A model generated the notes under the pieces. That model saw nothing but the letters and a program-made list of their open reading frames with translations, did no database searches and was not told the DNA's origin. The position numbers were made by a program, and so were the translations under genes. 64,000 nucleotides of DNA from Planctomycetota bacterium (GTDB lineage: Bacteria > Planctomycetota > Phycisphaerae > Tepidisphaerales > Tepidisphaeraceae): contig JAPLNB010000155.1 of NCBI GenBank assembly GCA_026693085.1, positions 1 through 64,000 of the forward strand, in the 5' to 3' direction. Positions 43,228 to 51,385 of this stretch are shown piece after piece (the stretch's first letter is position 1; each line of letters opens with the position of its first letter).

Positions 43228-44409
43228 TTAGCGGTGTGCCCGAAGGGCCACCGTTTTCTGTTCGATCAACGACTGCACGTTTAGCCGTGCCCAACGGTCC
43301 GCCCCCAACAGATCGTCCAGCGACGGAGCCTGCTGAAGCCGATGGTCGTTCATTGTAGACTCAACGAGCCTTGAAATCTCCATGAAGGAGATGTTACCGG
43401 AGATGAACGCCGCGACGGCTGCCTCATTGGCCGCGTTCATTACCGCGCCCATAGTTCCGCCGGCTCTTGCGACGTCATAGGCCAGTCGCAAGGCTGCAAA
43501 GCGTTCGAGATCGGGCGGCTCGAAGTGCAATGTAAATGACTTGGTGATGTCGAGCTTGCGGGTGATTCCGGGCAGGCGGTCGGGATAGGTCAGCGCATAC
43601 TGAATTGGGGTTCGCATATCCGGCGGGGAGAGTTGCGCCATTACCGATCCGTCGACGAACTCGACCAATGAATGGACGATCGATTCCGGATGGATCACGA
43701 CCTCGACGTTCTCGGGCGGCAGATCAAAAAGCCAGCAGGCCTCGATGATTTCGAGGGCCTTGTTGAACATTGTGGCCGAGTCGATGGTGATCTTGCTTCC
43801 CATCTGCCAGGTGGGGTGTCGGAGGGCATCCTGGAGGGTGGCGTGCTCAAGCTGGAGGGTGGTGGCGTTTCGGAACGGTCCGCCGCTGGCGGTGAGGATG
43901 ACGCGGCGGACTTCGGATGCGCGGCCGCAGAGTCTTGCCTGGAAGACGGCTGAATGTTCGGAATCGACCGGGAGGATGGTCACATTTCGTCGGCGGGCTT
44001 CGGGGATCAGGAGGCAGCCGGCGACGACGAGCGCTTCCTTGTTTGCCAGTGCCAGGGTCTTGCCTGCCTGGACCGCCGCCAAGACAGCGGGGAGGCCGGC
44101 GGCTCCTACGATGGCTGCGAGCACGATATCCACATTGTTCTGCCGGACCATCTCGGTCAACCCGGCCATTCCTGTGTATATAGTGGTGTCCAACTGTCGC
44201 AGTTTGTCGATGACGTCTGGACTGGCCGAATCATCGGTTAGCGTGACAGCCTCCGGCCGATAGCGCTGCACCTGCTGTATGAGCTTGTCTGTCTGGCGAT
44301 GTGCGCTGAGTGCGGTGGCACGGTAGGGGGGACCGAGGTGCTCGATCACCTCGAGCGCATTGGAGCCGATGGACCCCGTGGAACCGAGAATGGCTACCCG
44401 CTTGTTCAA
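43228..44409 (-). CDS. dxr: 1-deoxy-D-xylulose 5-phosphate reductoisomerase
   Basis: Dxr converts DXP to 2-C-methylerythritol 4-phosphate, the committed step of the MEP isoprenoid pathway. The 393-residue protein has the NADPH site AILGSTGSIGSNALEVI, LANKEALVVAG, the metal and substrate motif LPVDSEHSAVFQ, ILTASGGPFR, and MGSKITIDSATMFNKALEIIEA. The C-terminal helical domain includes NAANEAAVAAFI. The start is a TTG at 44409 with a GGATGG-type site upstream. It is divergent from the lipoprotein gene at 44572 and probably cotranscribed with rseP. Confidence 0.95.
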   Translation of the reverse strand: MNKRVAILGSTGSIGSNALEVIEHLGPPYRATALSAHRQTDKLIQQVQRYRPEAVTLTDDSASPDVIDKLRQLDTTIYTGMAGLTEMVRQNNVDIVLAAIVGAAGLPAVLAAVQAGKTLALANKEALVVAGCLLIPEARRRNVTILPVDSEHSAVFQARLCGRASEVRRVILTASGGPFRNATTLQLEHATLQDALRHPTWQMGSKITIDSATMFNKALEIIEACWLFDLPPENVEVVIHPESIVHSLVEFVDGSVMAQLSPPDMRTPIQYALTYPDRLPGITRKLDITKSFTLHFEPPDLERFAALRLAYDVARAGGTMGAVMNAANEAAVAAFISGNISFMEISRLVESTMNDHRLQQAPSLDDLLGADRWARLNVQSLIEQKTVALRAHR

Positions 44410-44557
44410 TAGGAGGCCATCCTATCGCCGGGCACGCCGGCGGCAAGCGCCAGGATCCAATCGAAGGGGTTCATAGTGGGGACACGGACTTTGGCGGCAT
44501 GAATGTGAGGCGGCGCGTCCAATGGCTCTGTTTCGTGTGAAGTCACGACTCGAGCGG

Positions 44558-44563
44558 TATAAT
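44558..44563 (+). promoter_or_regulatory. TATAAT -10 element, possible leaderless start
   Basis: A consensus TATAAT lies eight bases before ATG 44572 with no ribosome binding site between, implying a leaderless or nearly leaderless transcript. The -35 region is weak. Confidence 0.55.
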
Positions 44564-44571
44564 GGGGTAGC

Positions 44572-45156
44572 ATGTTTCATTGCATCGCCGATGCTGTTCT
44601 GCTCATTGTGTTGATGGCTTTGCTGGTTGGCTGCGGTAGCAGGACGACGGTTCCTGCTCCTGCGTCTGGGCATCAGCCCGCGGATGCTGGCGCGACGGAT
44701 CCGACGGTCTTCAGCAGCAAGCGGCTTGGCGTTGAGCTGACGATTCCGGCCGGGTGGATATCGCAGCCAAGCGTTGACCATGTGCTGATGCTGATCTACC
44801 CGCCGGCGAACGAACCTTCGGATTGCTCGATTTCGCTGGACGTTCCGGATCTTCCGGTGCATTTTCCCGGGTTGATTCCGATTGGGATGGTGAAGAATGG
44901 TTATATTGATGATTTGCGCAAGAAGTTTCCCCAGGTGCAGATCGAGCAAGACCCTACGGCGGAGATTCCACAGGCCCAGGCTCGGTTGGTTCGTTCGACC
45001 TGGCAGGATAATGGGCGCCGGCGTCACGAGACGGCGCTGTTGATGGTGCAGGGCGACCATGTGTACATCCTTCGGGCCAAGGCGGACGCGGCCAGGTATG
45101 GGGGGACGATTGCGGTTTTTGACGCCATCGCGAAATCGATCCGGTGGATCAAGTAG
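44572..45156 (+). CDS. lipoprotein of unknown function
   Basis: The 194-residue protein has a lipoprotein signal (VLLIVLMALLVGC, Cys21), a Ser/Pro/Ala linker, and a compact beta-rich domain beginning FSSKRLGVELTIPAGW. That opening resembles PsbP/DUF1795-type domains, in which a 'GVELTIPxGW' strand precedes an antiparallel sheet, and the end HVYILRAKADAARYGGTIAV FDAIAKSIRWIK fits the same pattern. The N-terminal gene start sits eight bases behind a TATAAT. No operon partner: dxr is divergent and a GH2 gene follows after 130 bases. Confidence 0.65.
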   Translation: MFHCIADAVLLIVLMALLVGCGSRTTVPAPASGHQPADAGATDPTVFSSKRLGVELTIPAGWISQPSVDHVLMLIYPPANEPSDCSISLDVPDLPVHFPGLIPIGMVKNGYIDDLRKKFPQVQIEQDPTAEIPQAQARLVRSTWQDNGRRRHETALLMVQGDHVYILRAKADAARYGGTIAVFDAIAKSIRWIK

Positions 45157-45286
45157 GGTATGAGTCCGGTCGGTTGCCATGGGTGGCTGCGTCAGTGGGT
45201 GCCTGCGTCAGGGTGGACTTTATCCTGTCTCTGCTTATTCTTTCTCGGCTGCGTTTTGACCGGCCAAGGCAAGAGAGGATCCCGTC

Positions 45287-47476
45287 ATGAAGCGCATCGA
45301 ACAGAACTTGAATGCTGATTGGCTGTATGTTCCTTTCGATCTCAAGGCTGCCGCGAAAGCGAACTGCCCTGAGGGCAAGTTCGTGCGGGTGAGCATACCG
45401 CACACCAATATTGAGCTGCCGTACCACAATTTTTCGGAGCAGGAGCACTGCTTTGTAAGCTGGTATCGCAAGCACTTTGCCGTTCCCAAGCTGCGTGCCG
45501 GTTGCCGGGTCTTCATCGATTTTGACGGGGTGATGATTGCATCGACGGTCTTTGTCAACGGCAAGCAGGTGGCGGCGGAGCACAAGGGCGGGTATACGCC
45601 GTTCTCGTATGACATCACGGATTTCGTGCATCCGGGCAGGAGGAACCTGATGGCGGTGCGCGTGGATTCGAGCGAGCGCAGCGACATTCCGCCCTATGGC
45701 GGGGTGGTTGATTACCTCACGTTCGGGGGCATTTACCGGGATGTGAAGCTCCGTTTGGTAGACGGTGTTTACATCAAGCACCTCTTCGTGCGGGCAGGCG
45801 ATGTGCCGCGCGATCGCAAGAAGGTCGATGTCAGCGTCAGGGTGGTCAACACCATGGCCGAGGCGCGTACGGTCAGGCTGACGGCAAGGTTTTGGGGCGC
45901 CGATGCCGCGGGGGTCACGGCGGATCTGAAGGTTCCTGCGAACGGCGAAGCCGACGCCGACCTAACCATTGCCGGGCTGGCGCAGATCGAGCGATGGGAC
46001 CTGGACCACCCCATGCTGTACCGTGTCAGCGTGTCGCTGGAGAATGGCGACGGGGTGGAGACGCGCGTCGGATTCCGGACGGCCGAGTTCCGCGAGGATG
46101 GTGGGTTTTACCTGAACGACAAGCCCATGAAGCTGCGGGGGCTGGATCGGCACCAGACTTATGCGTATGTGGGCCAGGCGGCCCCGGCGCGGATGCAGCG
46201 GAAGGATGCCGAGATCCTGAAGAATGACCTGGCGTGCAACATTGTCCGCACGAGCCATTATCCGCAATCGCCGCATTTTCTCGATCGGTGCGATGAGATC
46301 GGGCTTTTGGTTTTGGAGGAGATTCCAGGCTGGCAGCACATCGGGGATGAAGCGTGGCAGGCGATTTCGGTGCGTGATGTTGAGACGATGATCACGCGCG
46401 ACCGCAACCACGCCTCGATCATCCTCTGGGGCGTGCGGATCAATGAATCAGTCGATAACCACGATTTCTACACTCGCACGAACGCGCTTGCGCACCAGTT
46501 GGACCCCACGCGGCAGACGGGGGGCATCCGGTGCATCTGGAACAGTGAGTTGCTGGAGGATGTCTATACGATGAACGACTTTGGTTATGACCTTAAGGTG
46601 CCGGGCGCGAGGCGATATCTGAACACCGAATTCTGCGGGCACATGTATCCGACGAAGACGTTCGACCAGGAAGAGCGCGTGAAGCAGCATGCTCTGCACC
46701 ATGCGCATGTGCAGAACCAGATTGGCGGGATGAAGACGGCGGGCGGGATTGGCTGGTGCGCTTTTGACTACAACACCCATGCGGTGTTCGGCTCGGGCGA
46801 CCGCATCTGTTACCACGGCGTAATGGATATTTTCCGCCAGCCGAAGTTTGCTGCGTTTTTTTATGCCTCGCAGGTGGAGCCTGAGAAACGGATTGTTCTT
46901 GAGCCCGCCACGTACTGGAAGCAGGGCGACAAGAGCGGTGGTGGGGTTGAGCCGCTTGTGATTTTCGGCAATGTCGATGAGGTTGAGGTTTTCATTGGCT
47001 GCGAGTCCCGCGGCCGATTCAAACCGGATCGCGAAAGGTATCGCAATCTGCCTCGTCCGCCGTTTGTCATCAAGAGCCTCGGGGAGACATGGGGGAAGAA
47101 CTGGGCTGACGTTCGGGTGGTCGGGTACATCGACGGCAAGCAGGCGGCTGAGCGGCGTGTCTGTTATGACGGCATTCCTGCGCGGCTGGAGATGGTCGCG
47201 GACGACAAGACCCTCAGTGCGGACGGGGCGGACATGACGCGTATTTCGCTGGGTATTACGGATGGGTACGGCAACATTCTGCCATTTGCGATACAGCCGG
47301 TGGCGCTGAAGCTCAAGGGTCCGGGTGTGCTGGTGGGCGAGAATCCATTTTCGATGCCTGGAGGCCGTGGCGCTGTGTACGTGCGTTCGACTCGCAAACC
47401 GGGCACGATCACTCTGACGGCCGAAACGGCGCGGCTCAAGCGGCAGAAGCTGACGATCCGAACGAAGCCGGCATGA
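45287..47476 (+). CDS. GH2-family beta-galactosidase-like enzyme
   Basis: The 729-residue protein shows the GH2 arrangement. It has a sugar-binding jelly roll (about 1-170, WYRKHFAVPKLRAGCRVFIDFDG), an immunoglobulin-like domain (about 170-270) and a TIM barrel that starts after GGFYLNDKPMKLRGLDRHQT. HYPQSPHFLDRCDEIGLLVL is typical. ILWGVRINES supplies the acid/base Glu, and YLNTEFCGHM the nucleophile Glu. Two further beta domains follow (about 540-729), as in longer GH2 enzymes. No signal peptide is evident, so it may act inside the cell. GAGAGGA precedes the ATG. Substrate could be a beta-galactoside, glucuronide or mannoside. Confidence 0.88.
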   Translation: MKRIEQNLNADWLYVPFDLKAAAKANCPEGKFVRVSIPHTNIELPYHNFSEQEHCFVSWYRKHFAVPKLRAGCRVFIDFDGVMIASTVFVNGKQVAAEHKGGYTPFSYDITDFVHPGRRNLMAVRVDSSERSDIPPYGGVVDYLTFGGIYRDVKLRLVDGVYIKHLFVRAGDVPRDRKKVDVSVRVVNTMAEARTVRLTARFWGADAAGVTADLKVPANGEADADLTIAGLAQIERWDLDHPMLYRVSVSLENGDGVETRVGFRTAEFREDGGFYLNDKPMKLRGLDRHQTYAYVGQAAPARMQRKDAEILKNDLACNIVRTSHYPQSPHFLDRCDEIGLLVLEEIPGWQHIGDEAWQAISVRDVETMITRDRNHASIILWGVRINESVDNHDFYTRTNALAHQLDPTRQTGGIRCIWNSELLEDVYTMNDFGYDLKVPGARRYLNTEFCGHMYPTKTFDQEERVKQHALHHAHVQNQIGGMKTAGGIGWCAFDYNTHAVFGSGDRICYHGVMDIFRQPKFAAFFYASQVEPEKRIVLEPATYWKQGDKSGGGVEPLVIFGNVDEVEVFIGCESRGRFKPDRERYRNLPRPPFVIKSLGETWGKNWADVRVVGYIDGKQAAERRVCYDGIPARLEMVADDKTLSADGADMTRISLGITDGYGNILPFAIQPVALKLKGPGVLVGENPFSMPGGRGAVYVRSTRKPGTITLTAETARLKRQKLTIRTKPA

Positions 47477-47621
47477 GACGAGGCTGGGGTCAGTGCATCT
47501 TGGCCGCCAGGAAGGGCAGTAATGCGAAGGCGATGATGGCGGGTCGTAGCGGGGTTGCGCATTGTGCCTACCGTTGCAGTTTGGCGGCCTTGATGAATCG
47601 CCACGGTCGTATTAGGACCGC

Positions 47622-48961
47622 CGAATCAATAACTGGCGATGTTATTGAGGTGCGGCGACAAAGTTCCATCTGGGCAACAAGTCATCGAACCCGATGGCCA
47701 TCGTGGCTTTGAAGTTGTCGGCGACCTGGCGGCCGACTTGGTAGACGCGGCGGATGACATTGACCGTGCTGCGAAGGCCGGGGATGGTCGAAGCCTTTCG
47801 CATGAGACGGACCACGGTGTCGACGCTATCGAACAGCATGCCCTGGCAGGCGCGCGTGACGTGGGGAAAGAAGCGTCTCTCGATCGGGTTGTACTTCGAA
47901 CAGTAGCTTGGGTAGTGGGCCACCCGGATGGGGATTCCGATGTCGTTGACGAGGTCTTGCAGATCCTCTTTGAAAATGTAATGCGCCGCCGCATTGCTCC
48001 CGCCGGCATCGCACAGCATCAGGATGGACGTGGCGTCGGGGTAGCATTGTTGGCCGATGCGGTTCCAGTACCAGCGGAAACTGTCGCACGCGAACTGGCT
48101 GGTGTCGTGGCTCAGCCCGATGTTGAGGTGGCCGCGGTTGCGGGCAATGTCGTAAATGCCGTGCGGGATGATCACGCCGGTGGCCCAACTGGGGAAGTCG
48201 TGGTCGAAGGACTGAAATGCCCGCTGCGTCCACACGCGGCCCTTGCGAAAGAGCTGGCCGAGATGCTCCTTGGCCTTGGTATCGATGGAGAATACGGGGT
48301 TTCCCGCAGCGGCGTATTGGGCTTTCAGTTCGGCGATTCGCTGGAACTGCGCGTCTCGATCCGGGCTCTGGCCACCCTCCAGAACCTTCTCGATCTTGTG
48401 TCGCGCCAGCTTCTGCGCTTCCATCCAGTCCTGAACCACCGGCGGACTGACGGGCGTTCCCAACTCGCTCACCGCGTCGGCAACCTGGCGTGGCGAGAGG
48501 TCCGTCCACAGGATCTCGGGTTTGTCGGGGTCGCCGGCGGTGCGGCTTTCCAGAACCGATTTCAGGTTCGCCTGGAGTTGCGGCTCGGACTCGACTCTTT
48601 TTTTCGGCCGCCACCCGGCCGCCTCACCCGGCCCGCCGCGGGGTCGTCGGGCAAGCGTTTGAGTTCGTGAGCCCCCCGTTCGATGGTCCGCGTCGAACAC
48701 CCCAGGATATCGGCCACATACTCGTTCCCGCCGTGGCCCAGCCGCGCCGCCTCCAGCGCAGCAAACCGTCGTCGATCCTTCTCCGACAAGGTTCCCCAAA
48801 AGGCCCGCATTTGCTCCTCGATGTGCGGCTCGTACCGATCCCGAAATACGAAAGCCATCCTTGGCTCCTTGTTGTTACAGAACAGACCTCCGTGGCGTTA
48901 CACCATATCGGCATCGCCAATCCCACCACATCACACCAATCATCCGACAGTTGTTGATTCG
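47622..48961 (-). mobile_element. ISAzo13-family insertion sequence with terminal inverted repeats
   Basis: The element is about 1.34 kb. Imperfect terminal inverted repeats are visible: GAATCAATAACTGGCGAT at 47623-47640 and, reverse-complemented from 48941-48960, GAATCAACAACTGTCGGATG. The transposase stop codon abuts the left repeat. No clear target duplication was identified in the flanks. The right end lies eight bases beyond the lexA stop codon. Confidence 0.85.
47642..48858 (-). CDS. ISAzo13-family transposase in two overlapping frames
   Basis: The N-terminal frame starts at ATG 48858 and encodes a helix-turn-helix region (FAALEAARLGHGGNEYVADI, then CSTRTIERGAHEL) up to RRPGGGRKK. The C-terminal frame continues from PKKRVESEPQLQ to 47642 and holds the catalytic core (FSIDTKAKEHLG, GVIIPHGIYDIARNRG, LMLCDAGGSNAAAHY, SKYNPIERRFFPHVTRACQG). 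The two frames overlap at a run of seven A (minus strand, 48604-48598); a -1 shift there joins them into a roughly 405-residue protein of normal family length. In the zero frame the run reads A-AAA-AAA, a canonical slippery heptamer, so programmed frameshifting is possible, as is a simple inactivating indel. Confidence 0.85.
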
Positions 48962-48968
48962 TCGATCC

Positions 48969-49580
48969 TTAGTTGTAGCTGCGCAGGACGCCGATGACGA
49001 CTCCTTGGATGCGGCAGCGGCCGGCCTCGATGATGCGTGGTTCCATGGCTGCGTTGGCGGGCTGAAGCCGCACGCGATTGCCTTCCTTGTAATATCGCTT
49101 GAGAGTGGCTTCGCCGGTGTCGAGCAGGGCGACGACTTGTTCGCCGTTGCGCGCGGTTTGACGTCGTTCGATGATGACGTAATCGCCGTCGCACAGATGG
49201 TCGTCGATCATGGATTCTCCGCGGATCTTGAGCACGTATACACCGCTGCGCGAGGCGAAGAGCTGTTCGAGGTCGATTTCCTCGCGATTTTCGACTGCTT
49301 CGATCGGTGAGCCAGCGGCGATCGTGCCCAGGAGCGGGAGCTTGGTGCTGCGCTCTTCATCGGGCAACCTTTCGTCGGCGATGATTTCCAAAGAGCGTGC
49401 TTTGTGGCGGTCCCGCCGCAACACGCGTTTTTTCTCGAGGGCGTTGATGTGCTCGAAGATGGTGACCTTGCTGGTGCCGAGCTGGTCGGCCAGCTCCTGC
49501 ATGGTGGGCGCATAGCCGTGGAGGTGTCGGAAGTTGCGTACCGCGACGATCACATCCAGTTGGCGAGGTGTCAGATTCAT
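48969..49580 (-). CDS. lexA: LexA repressor
   Basis: LexA represses the SOS regulon and self-cleaves when RecA is activated. The 203-residue protein has a winged-helix N-domain (MNLTPRQLDVIVAVRNFRHL, then APTMQELADQLGTSKVTIFE), the Ala89-Gly90 cleavage site in IAAGSP, the nucleophile Ser123 in GESMID and the general base Lys161 in EATLKRYY. ATG 49580 has AAGGA seven bases upstream; a further in-frame ATG at 49610 is less likely. The recognition helix (SKVTIFEHINALE) differs from the E. coli one, as expected where the SOS box differs. An IS element lies directly downstream. Confidence 0.94.
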   Translation of the reverse strand: MNLTPRQLDVIVAVRNFRHLHGYAPTMQELADQLGTSKVTIFEHINALEKKRVLRRDRHKARSLEIIADERLPDEERSTKLPLLGTIAAGSPIEAVENREEIDLEQLFASRSGVYVLKIRGESMIDDHLCDGDYVIIERRQTARNGEQVVALLDTGEATLKRYYKEGNRVRLQPANAAMEPRIIEAGRCRIQGVVIGVLRSYN

Positions 49581-49961
49581 GGCACGTTTCCTTATATTGG
49601 CACACGACATCTGTGGGGAATACTTTGAATGCAGGCGTCACATAAGCTGCATTACAGACATCGACGGCAAATCAGTCTCACACAGAGGCGTACCCGGCCA
49701 GACGCGGCCGCCCGCATCTGGTCTGCCGGCTGGGTTGCATCTGCATTCCCATCGCCGGCGGTGCGGTCCTGTACAGTCCCAGAGGCAGTTCGGACTCTAT
49801 TCGGGTTAATCATTACCCTAACAATGGAGTGGCGTCAAGCGGAAAGCAGAAATTTTCTGGAAAGAGGGGGGGGTGAAGGGAGGGAATGGGGTATTGGTGT
49901 TCGCCGGTGAGGGGGAATGGCTGGCGGGTAGTTGGCGCGGTTTTTCCGAGTTTGCGGGTAG
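49581..49961. other. intergenic region between lexA and rnpB
   Basis: No gene is supported. An imperfect palindrome GGGTTAATCATTACCC at 49803-49818 could be a binding site. Nothing else was recognised; the ends of both flanking transcripts are to the left on the minus strand. Confidence 0.5.
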
Positions 49962-50004
49962 AAAAAAGTCGGGCGGCGGTCGATGTTGGACCGCCGCCGA
50001 CTTT
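49962..50004 (-). terminator. intrinsic terminator of rnpB
   Basis: On the minus strand a long stem (AGTCGG-CGGCGGTC pairing with GACCGCCGCCCGACT, one bulge) is followed by a T-tract, directly after the P1 strand of the RNase P RNA. Confidence 0.88.
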
Positions 50005-50010
50005 GATCAT

Positions 50011-50500
50011 GCTGCGGCAGCGCATAAGCCGAATTCTGTTCTCCGATGGTTGCCCAAGGGAGGGCGATCATTTCTCTGGGACGTGCGTTGCCGCACGCCT
50101 CAAGCGACCTACCCGCGGAGTTGTCCTGGCGAAAGCCAGGACGCCCAGGGCTTGGGCGTGCTCCGCCTATTTGGTCTTGCTGACGGTGGGGTTTGCCTTG
50201 CCGCCGGAGTCACCCCCGGCGCGGTGCGCTCTTACCGCACCATTTCACCCTTACCGGAAGCAGTTGCCAGTTGTCAGTTACCAGTACAAGGCGAACACAC
50301 TGGCAGCTAAGGACTGACAACTGCTCCCGGCGGTATTTTTTCTGTTGCACTTTCCGTCGGATTACTCCGCCTTGCCGTTGGCAAGCACCGCGCCCGGGGC
50401 GGCACGGGTCGAACCTGCGCCGGCCCCACAGTTCGGACTTTCCTCATCCTTGGTTGCTCTTGCGGGCAGCAAAGGATGCGACCGCCTCAGCGGCCGCAGC
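50011..50500 (-). ncRNA. rnpB: RNase P RNA, bacterial type A, with expanded P12
   Basis: This catalytic RNA removes 5' leaders from pre-tRNAs. On the minus strand the ends pair as helix P1 (GCTGCGGC at 50500-50493 with GCCGCAGC at 50018-50011). Conserved regions are present in order: GAGGAAAGTCCG (P4 5' strand), AGTGCAACAGA, GGGTGAAATGGTGCGGTAAG, GCAAGACCAAATAGG, GGGTAGGTCGCTTGAG and the 3' AATTCGGCTTAT. The length is about 490 nucleotides against roughly 380 for E. coli; much of the excess is a 70-base insertion in P12 carrying a dispersed repeat. A TATAAT and an intrinsic terminator frame the gene. Confidence 0.95.
50258..50328 (-). repeat. palindromic word repeat forming the P12 arm of rnpB
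   Basis: Within rnpB, GAGCAGTTGTCAGT and ACTGACAACTGGCAACTGCT (minus strand) pair to extend helix P12. The words AGTTGTCAGT and TTGCCAGTT match those of the intergenic repeats at 37485 and 20770. Confidence 0.75.
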
Positions 50501-50507
50501 ATGAACC

Positions 50508-50513
50508 ATTATA
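50508..50513 (-). promoter_or_regulatory. -10 element of rnpB
   Basis: TATAAT on the minus strand lies seven bases before the inferred 5' end of the RNA at 50500. No strong -35 is seen. Confidence 0.7.
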
Positions 50514-50664
50514 CGCGATAGTGGGGTTGATGGGTTTGATTTCTGGTTTTTGAGACCGGCGTGGAGCAAAGCTGATCCAGCTCTCGCCAACCGCCGACTT
50601 TGGGGTATGATACTCTTCTTCGGGTTTCCGGGTGGTGGCGATGGTGGTGGCGGTGTGGTGATCA

Positions 50665-51357
50665 ATGCAGAAGCGCGCGGAAAAAGCAGTCAGTGCCAAA
50701 GTCCCGGTGAAGCCTGCGGCTGAGGACGTGGTTGAGCTCAAGCCGGTCGCTCTTGGCCGGGCGTCGGATGAAGATCTGATGCGGCGGACTCAGCAGGGTG
50801 ATCGGCAGGCTTTTTCGCTGCTGTACGAGCGTTACAGCGCCTCGGTGCTGTCGTACTTGTATCGGATGATGGGCAACGTCGAAGACGTCGAGTCGATCGC
50901 GCAGGAAGTTTTTCTCAGGGCTTTCCGCTTTGCCGCCACTTATCGTTATCCGCAGAAATTTTCGACCTGGCTGTTCACGATTACGCGTAACTTGGCGATC
51001 AACTACTCGAGGCGGCGGAAGCGCAGCCCCGTGCGCAACGTTACGGAGCTCAATCTTGAAGGCGTGGACATCAACGGCGACCCGTACCAGATTGCGCATC
51101 GGGCGACCGACGACGTGGAGAAACAGGAAGAGATCGCCCGCGTGCTGCAGGCATTGGACGGTCTGCCGACCGATCAGAAGGAGGTCATTGTTTTGGGGGT
51201 TTTCCAGGACCTGTCCTATGCTGAGATGGAAGAGATCACGGGCACCAAGGCGGTTACTCTTCGTTCTCGGATGTTTCATGGGCTGAAGCGGCTGACCCGC
51301 ATGCTGAGCAGCAAGAGCGACGATGATGCAACACTGAAGGAGAACAGCCAACGCTGA
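50665..51357 (+). CDS. ECF-family RNA polymerase sigma factor
   Basis: The 230-residue protein is an extracytoplasmic-function sigma factor. After about 35 variable residues, region 2 (DLMRRTQQGDRQAFSLLYER to FSTWLFTITRNLAINYSRRR) runs to about 118. Region 4 (LQALDGLPTDQKEVIVLGVF, then LSYAEMEEITGTKAVTLRSR) runs from about 160 to 212. It starts about 150 bases from the rnpB promoter, in the opposite direction. The next gene, 28 bases downstream, encodes a single-span membrane protein that is probably its regulator. Confidence 0.92.
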   Translation: MQKRAEKAVSAKVPVKPAAEDVVELKPVALGRASDEDLMRRTQQGDRQAFSLLYERYSASVLSYLYRMMGNVEDVESIAQEVFLRAFRFAATYRYPQKFSTWLFTITRNLAINYSRRRKRSPVRNVTELNLEGVDINGDPYQIAHRATDDVEKQEEIARVLQALDGLPTDQKEVIVLGVFQDLSYAEMEEITGTKAVTLRSRMFHGLKRLTRMLSSKSDDDATLKENSQR

Positions 51358-51385
51358 AGACGACTTGATTGTGCGGTGAACACCC

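Noticed and set aside
49770-49785. CTGTACAG as a LexA box upstream of lexA
   Set aside because: E. coli-type boxes need eight bases between CTGT and ACAG; here there are none, and the distance to the start is about 190 bases.
50390-50420. GGTCGAACC as a tRNA T-loop
   Set aside because: It lies within the RNase P RNA; no acceptor stem or anticodon arm surrounds it. No tRNA gene was found in the window.
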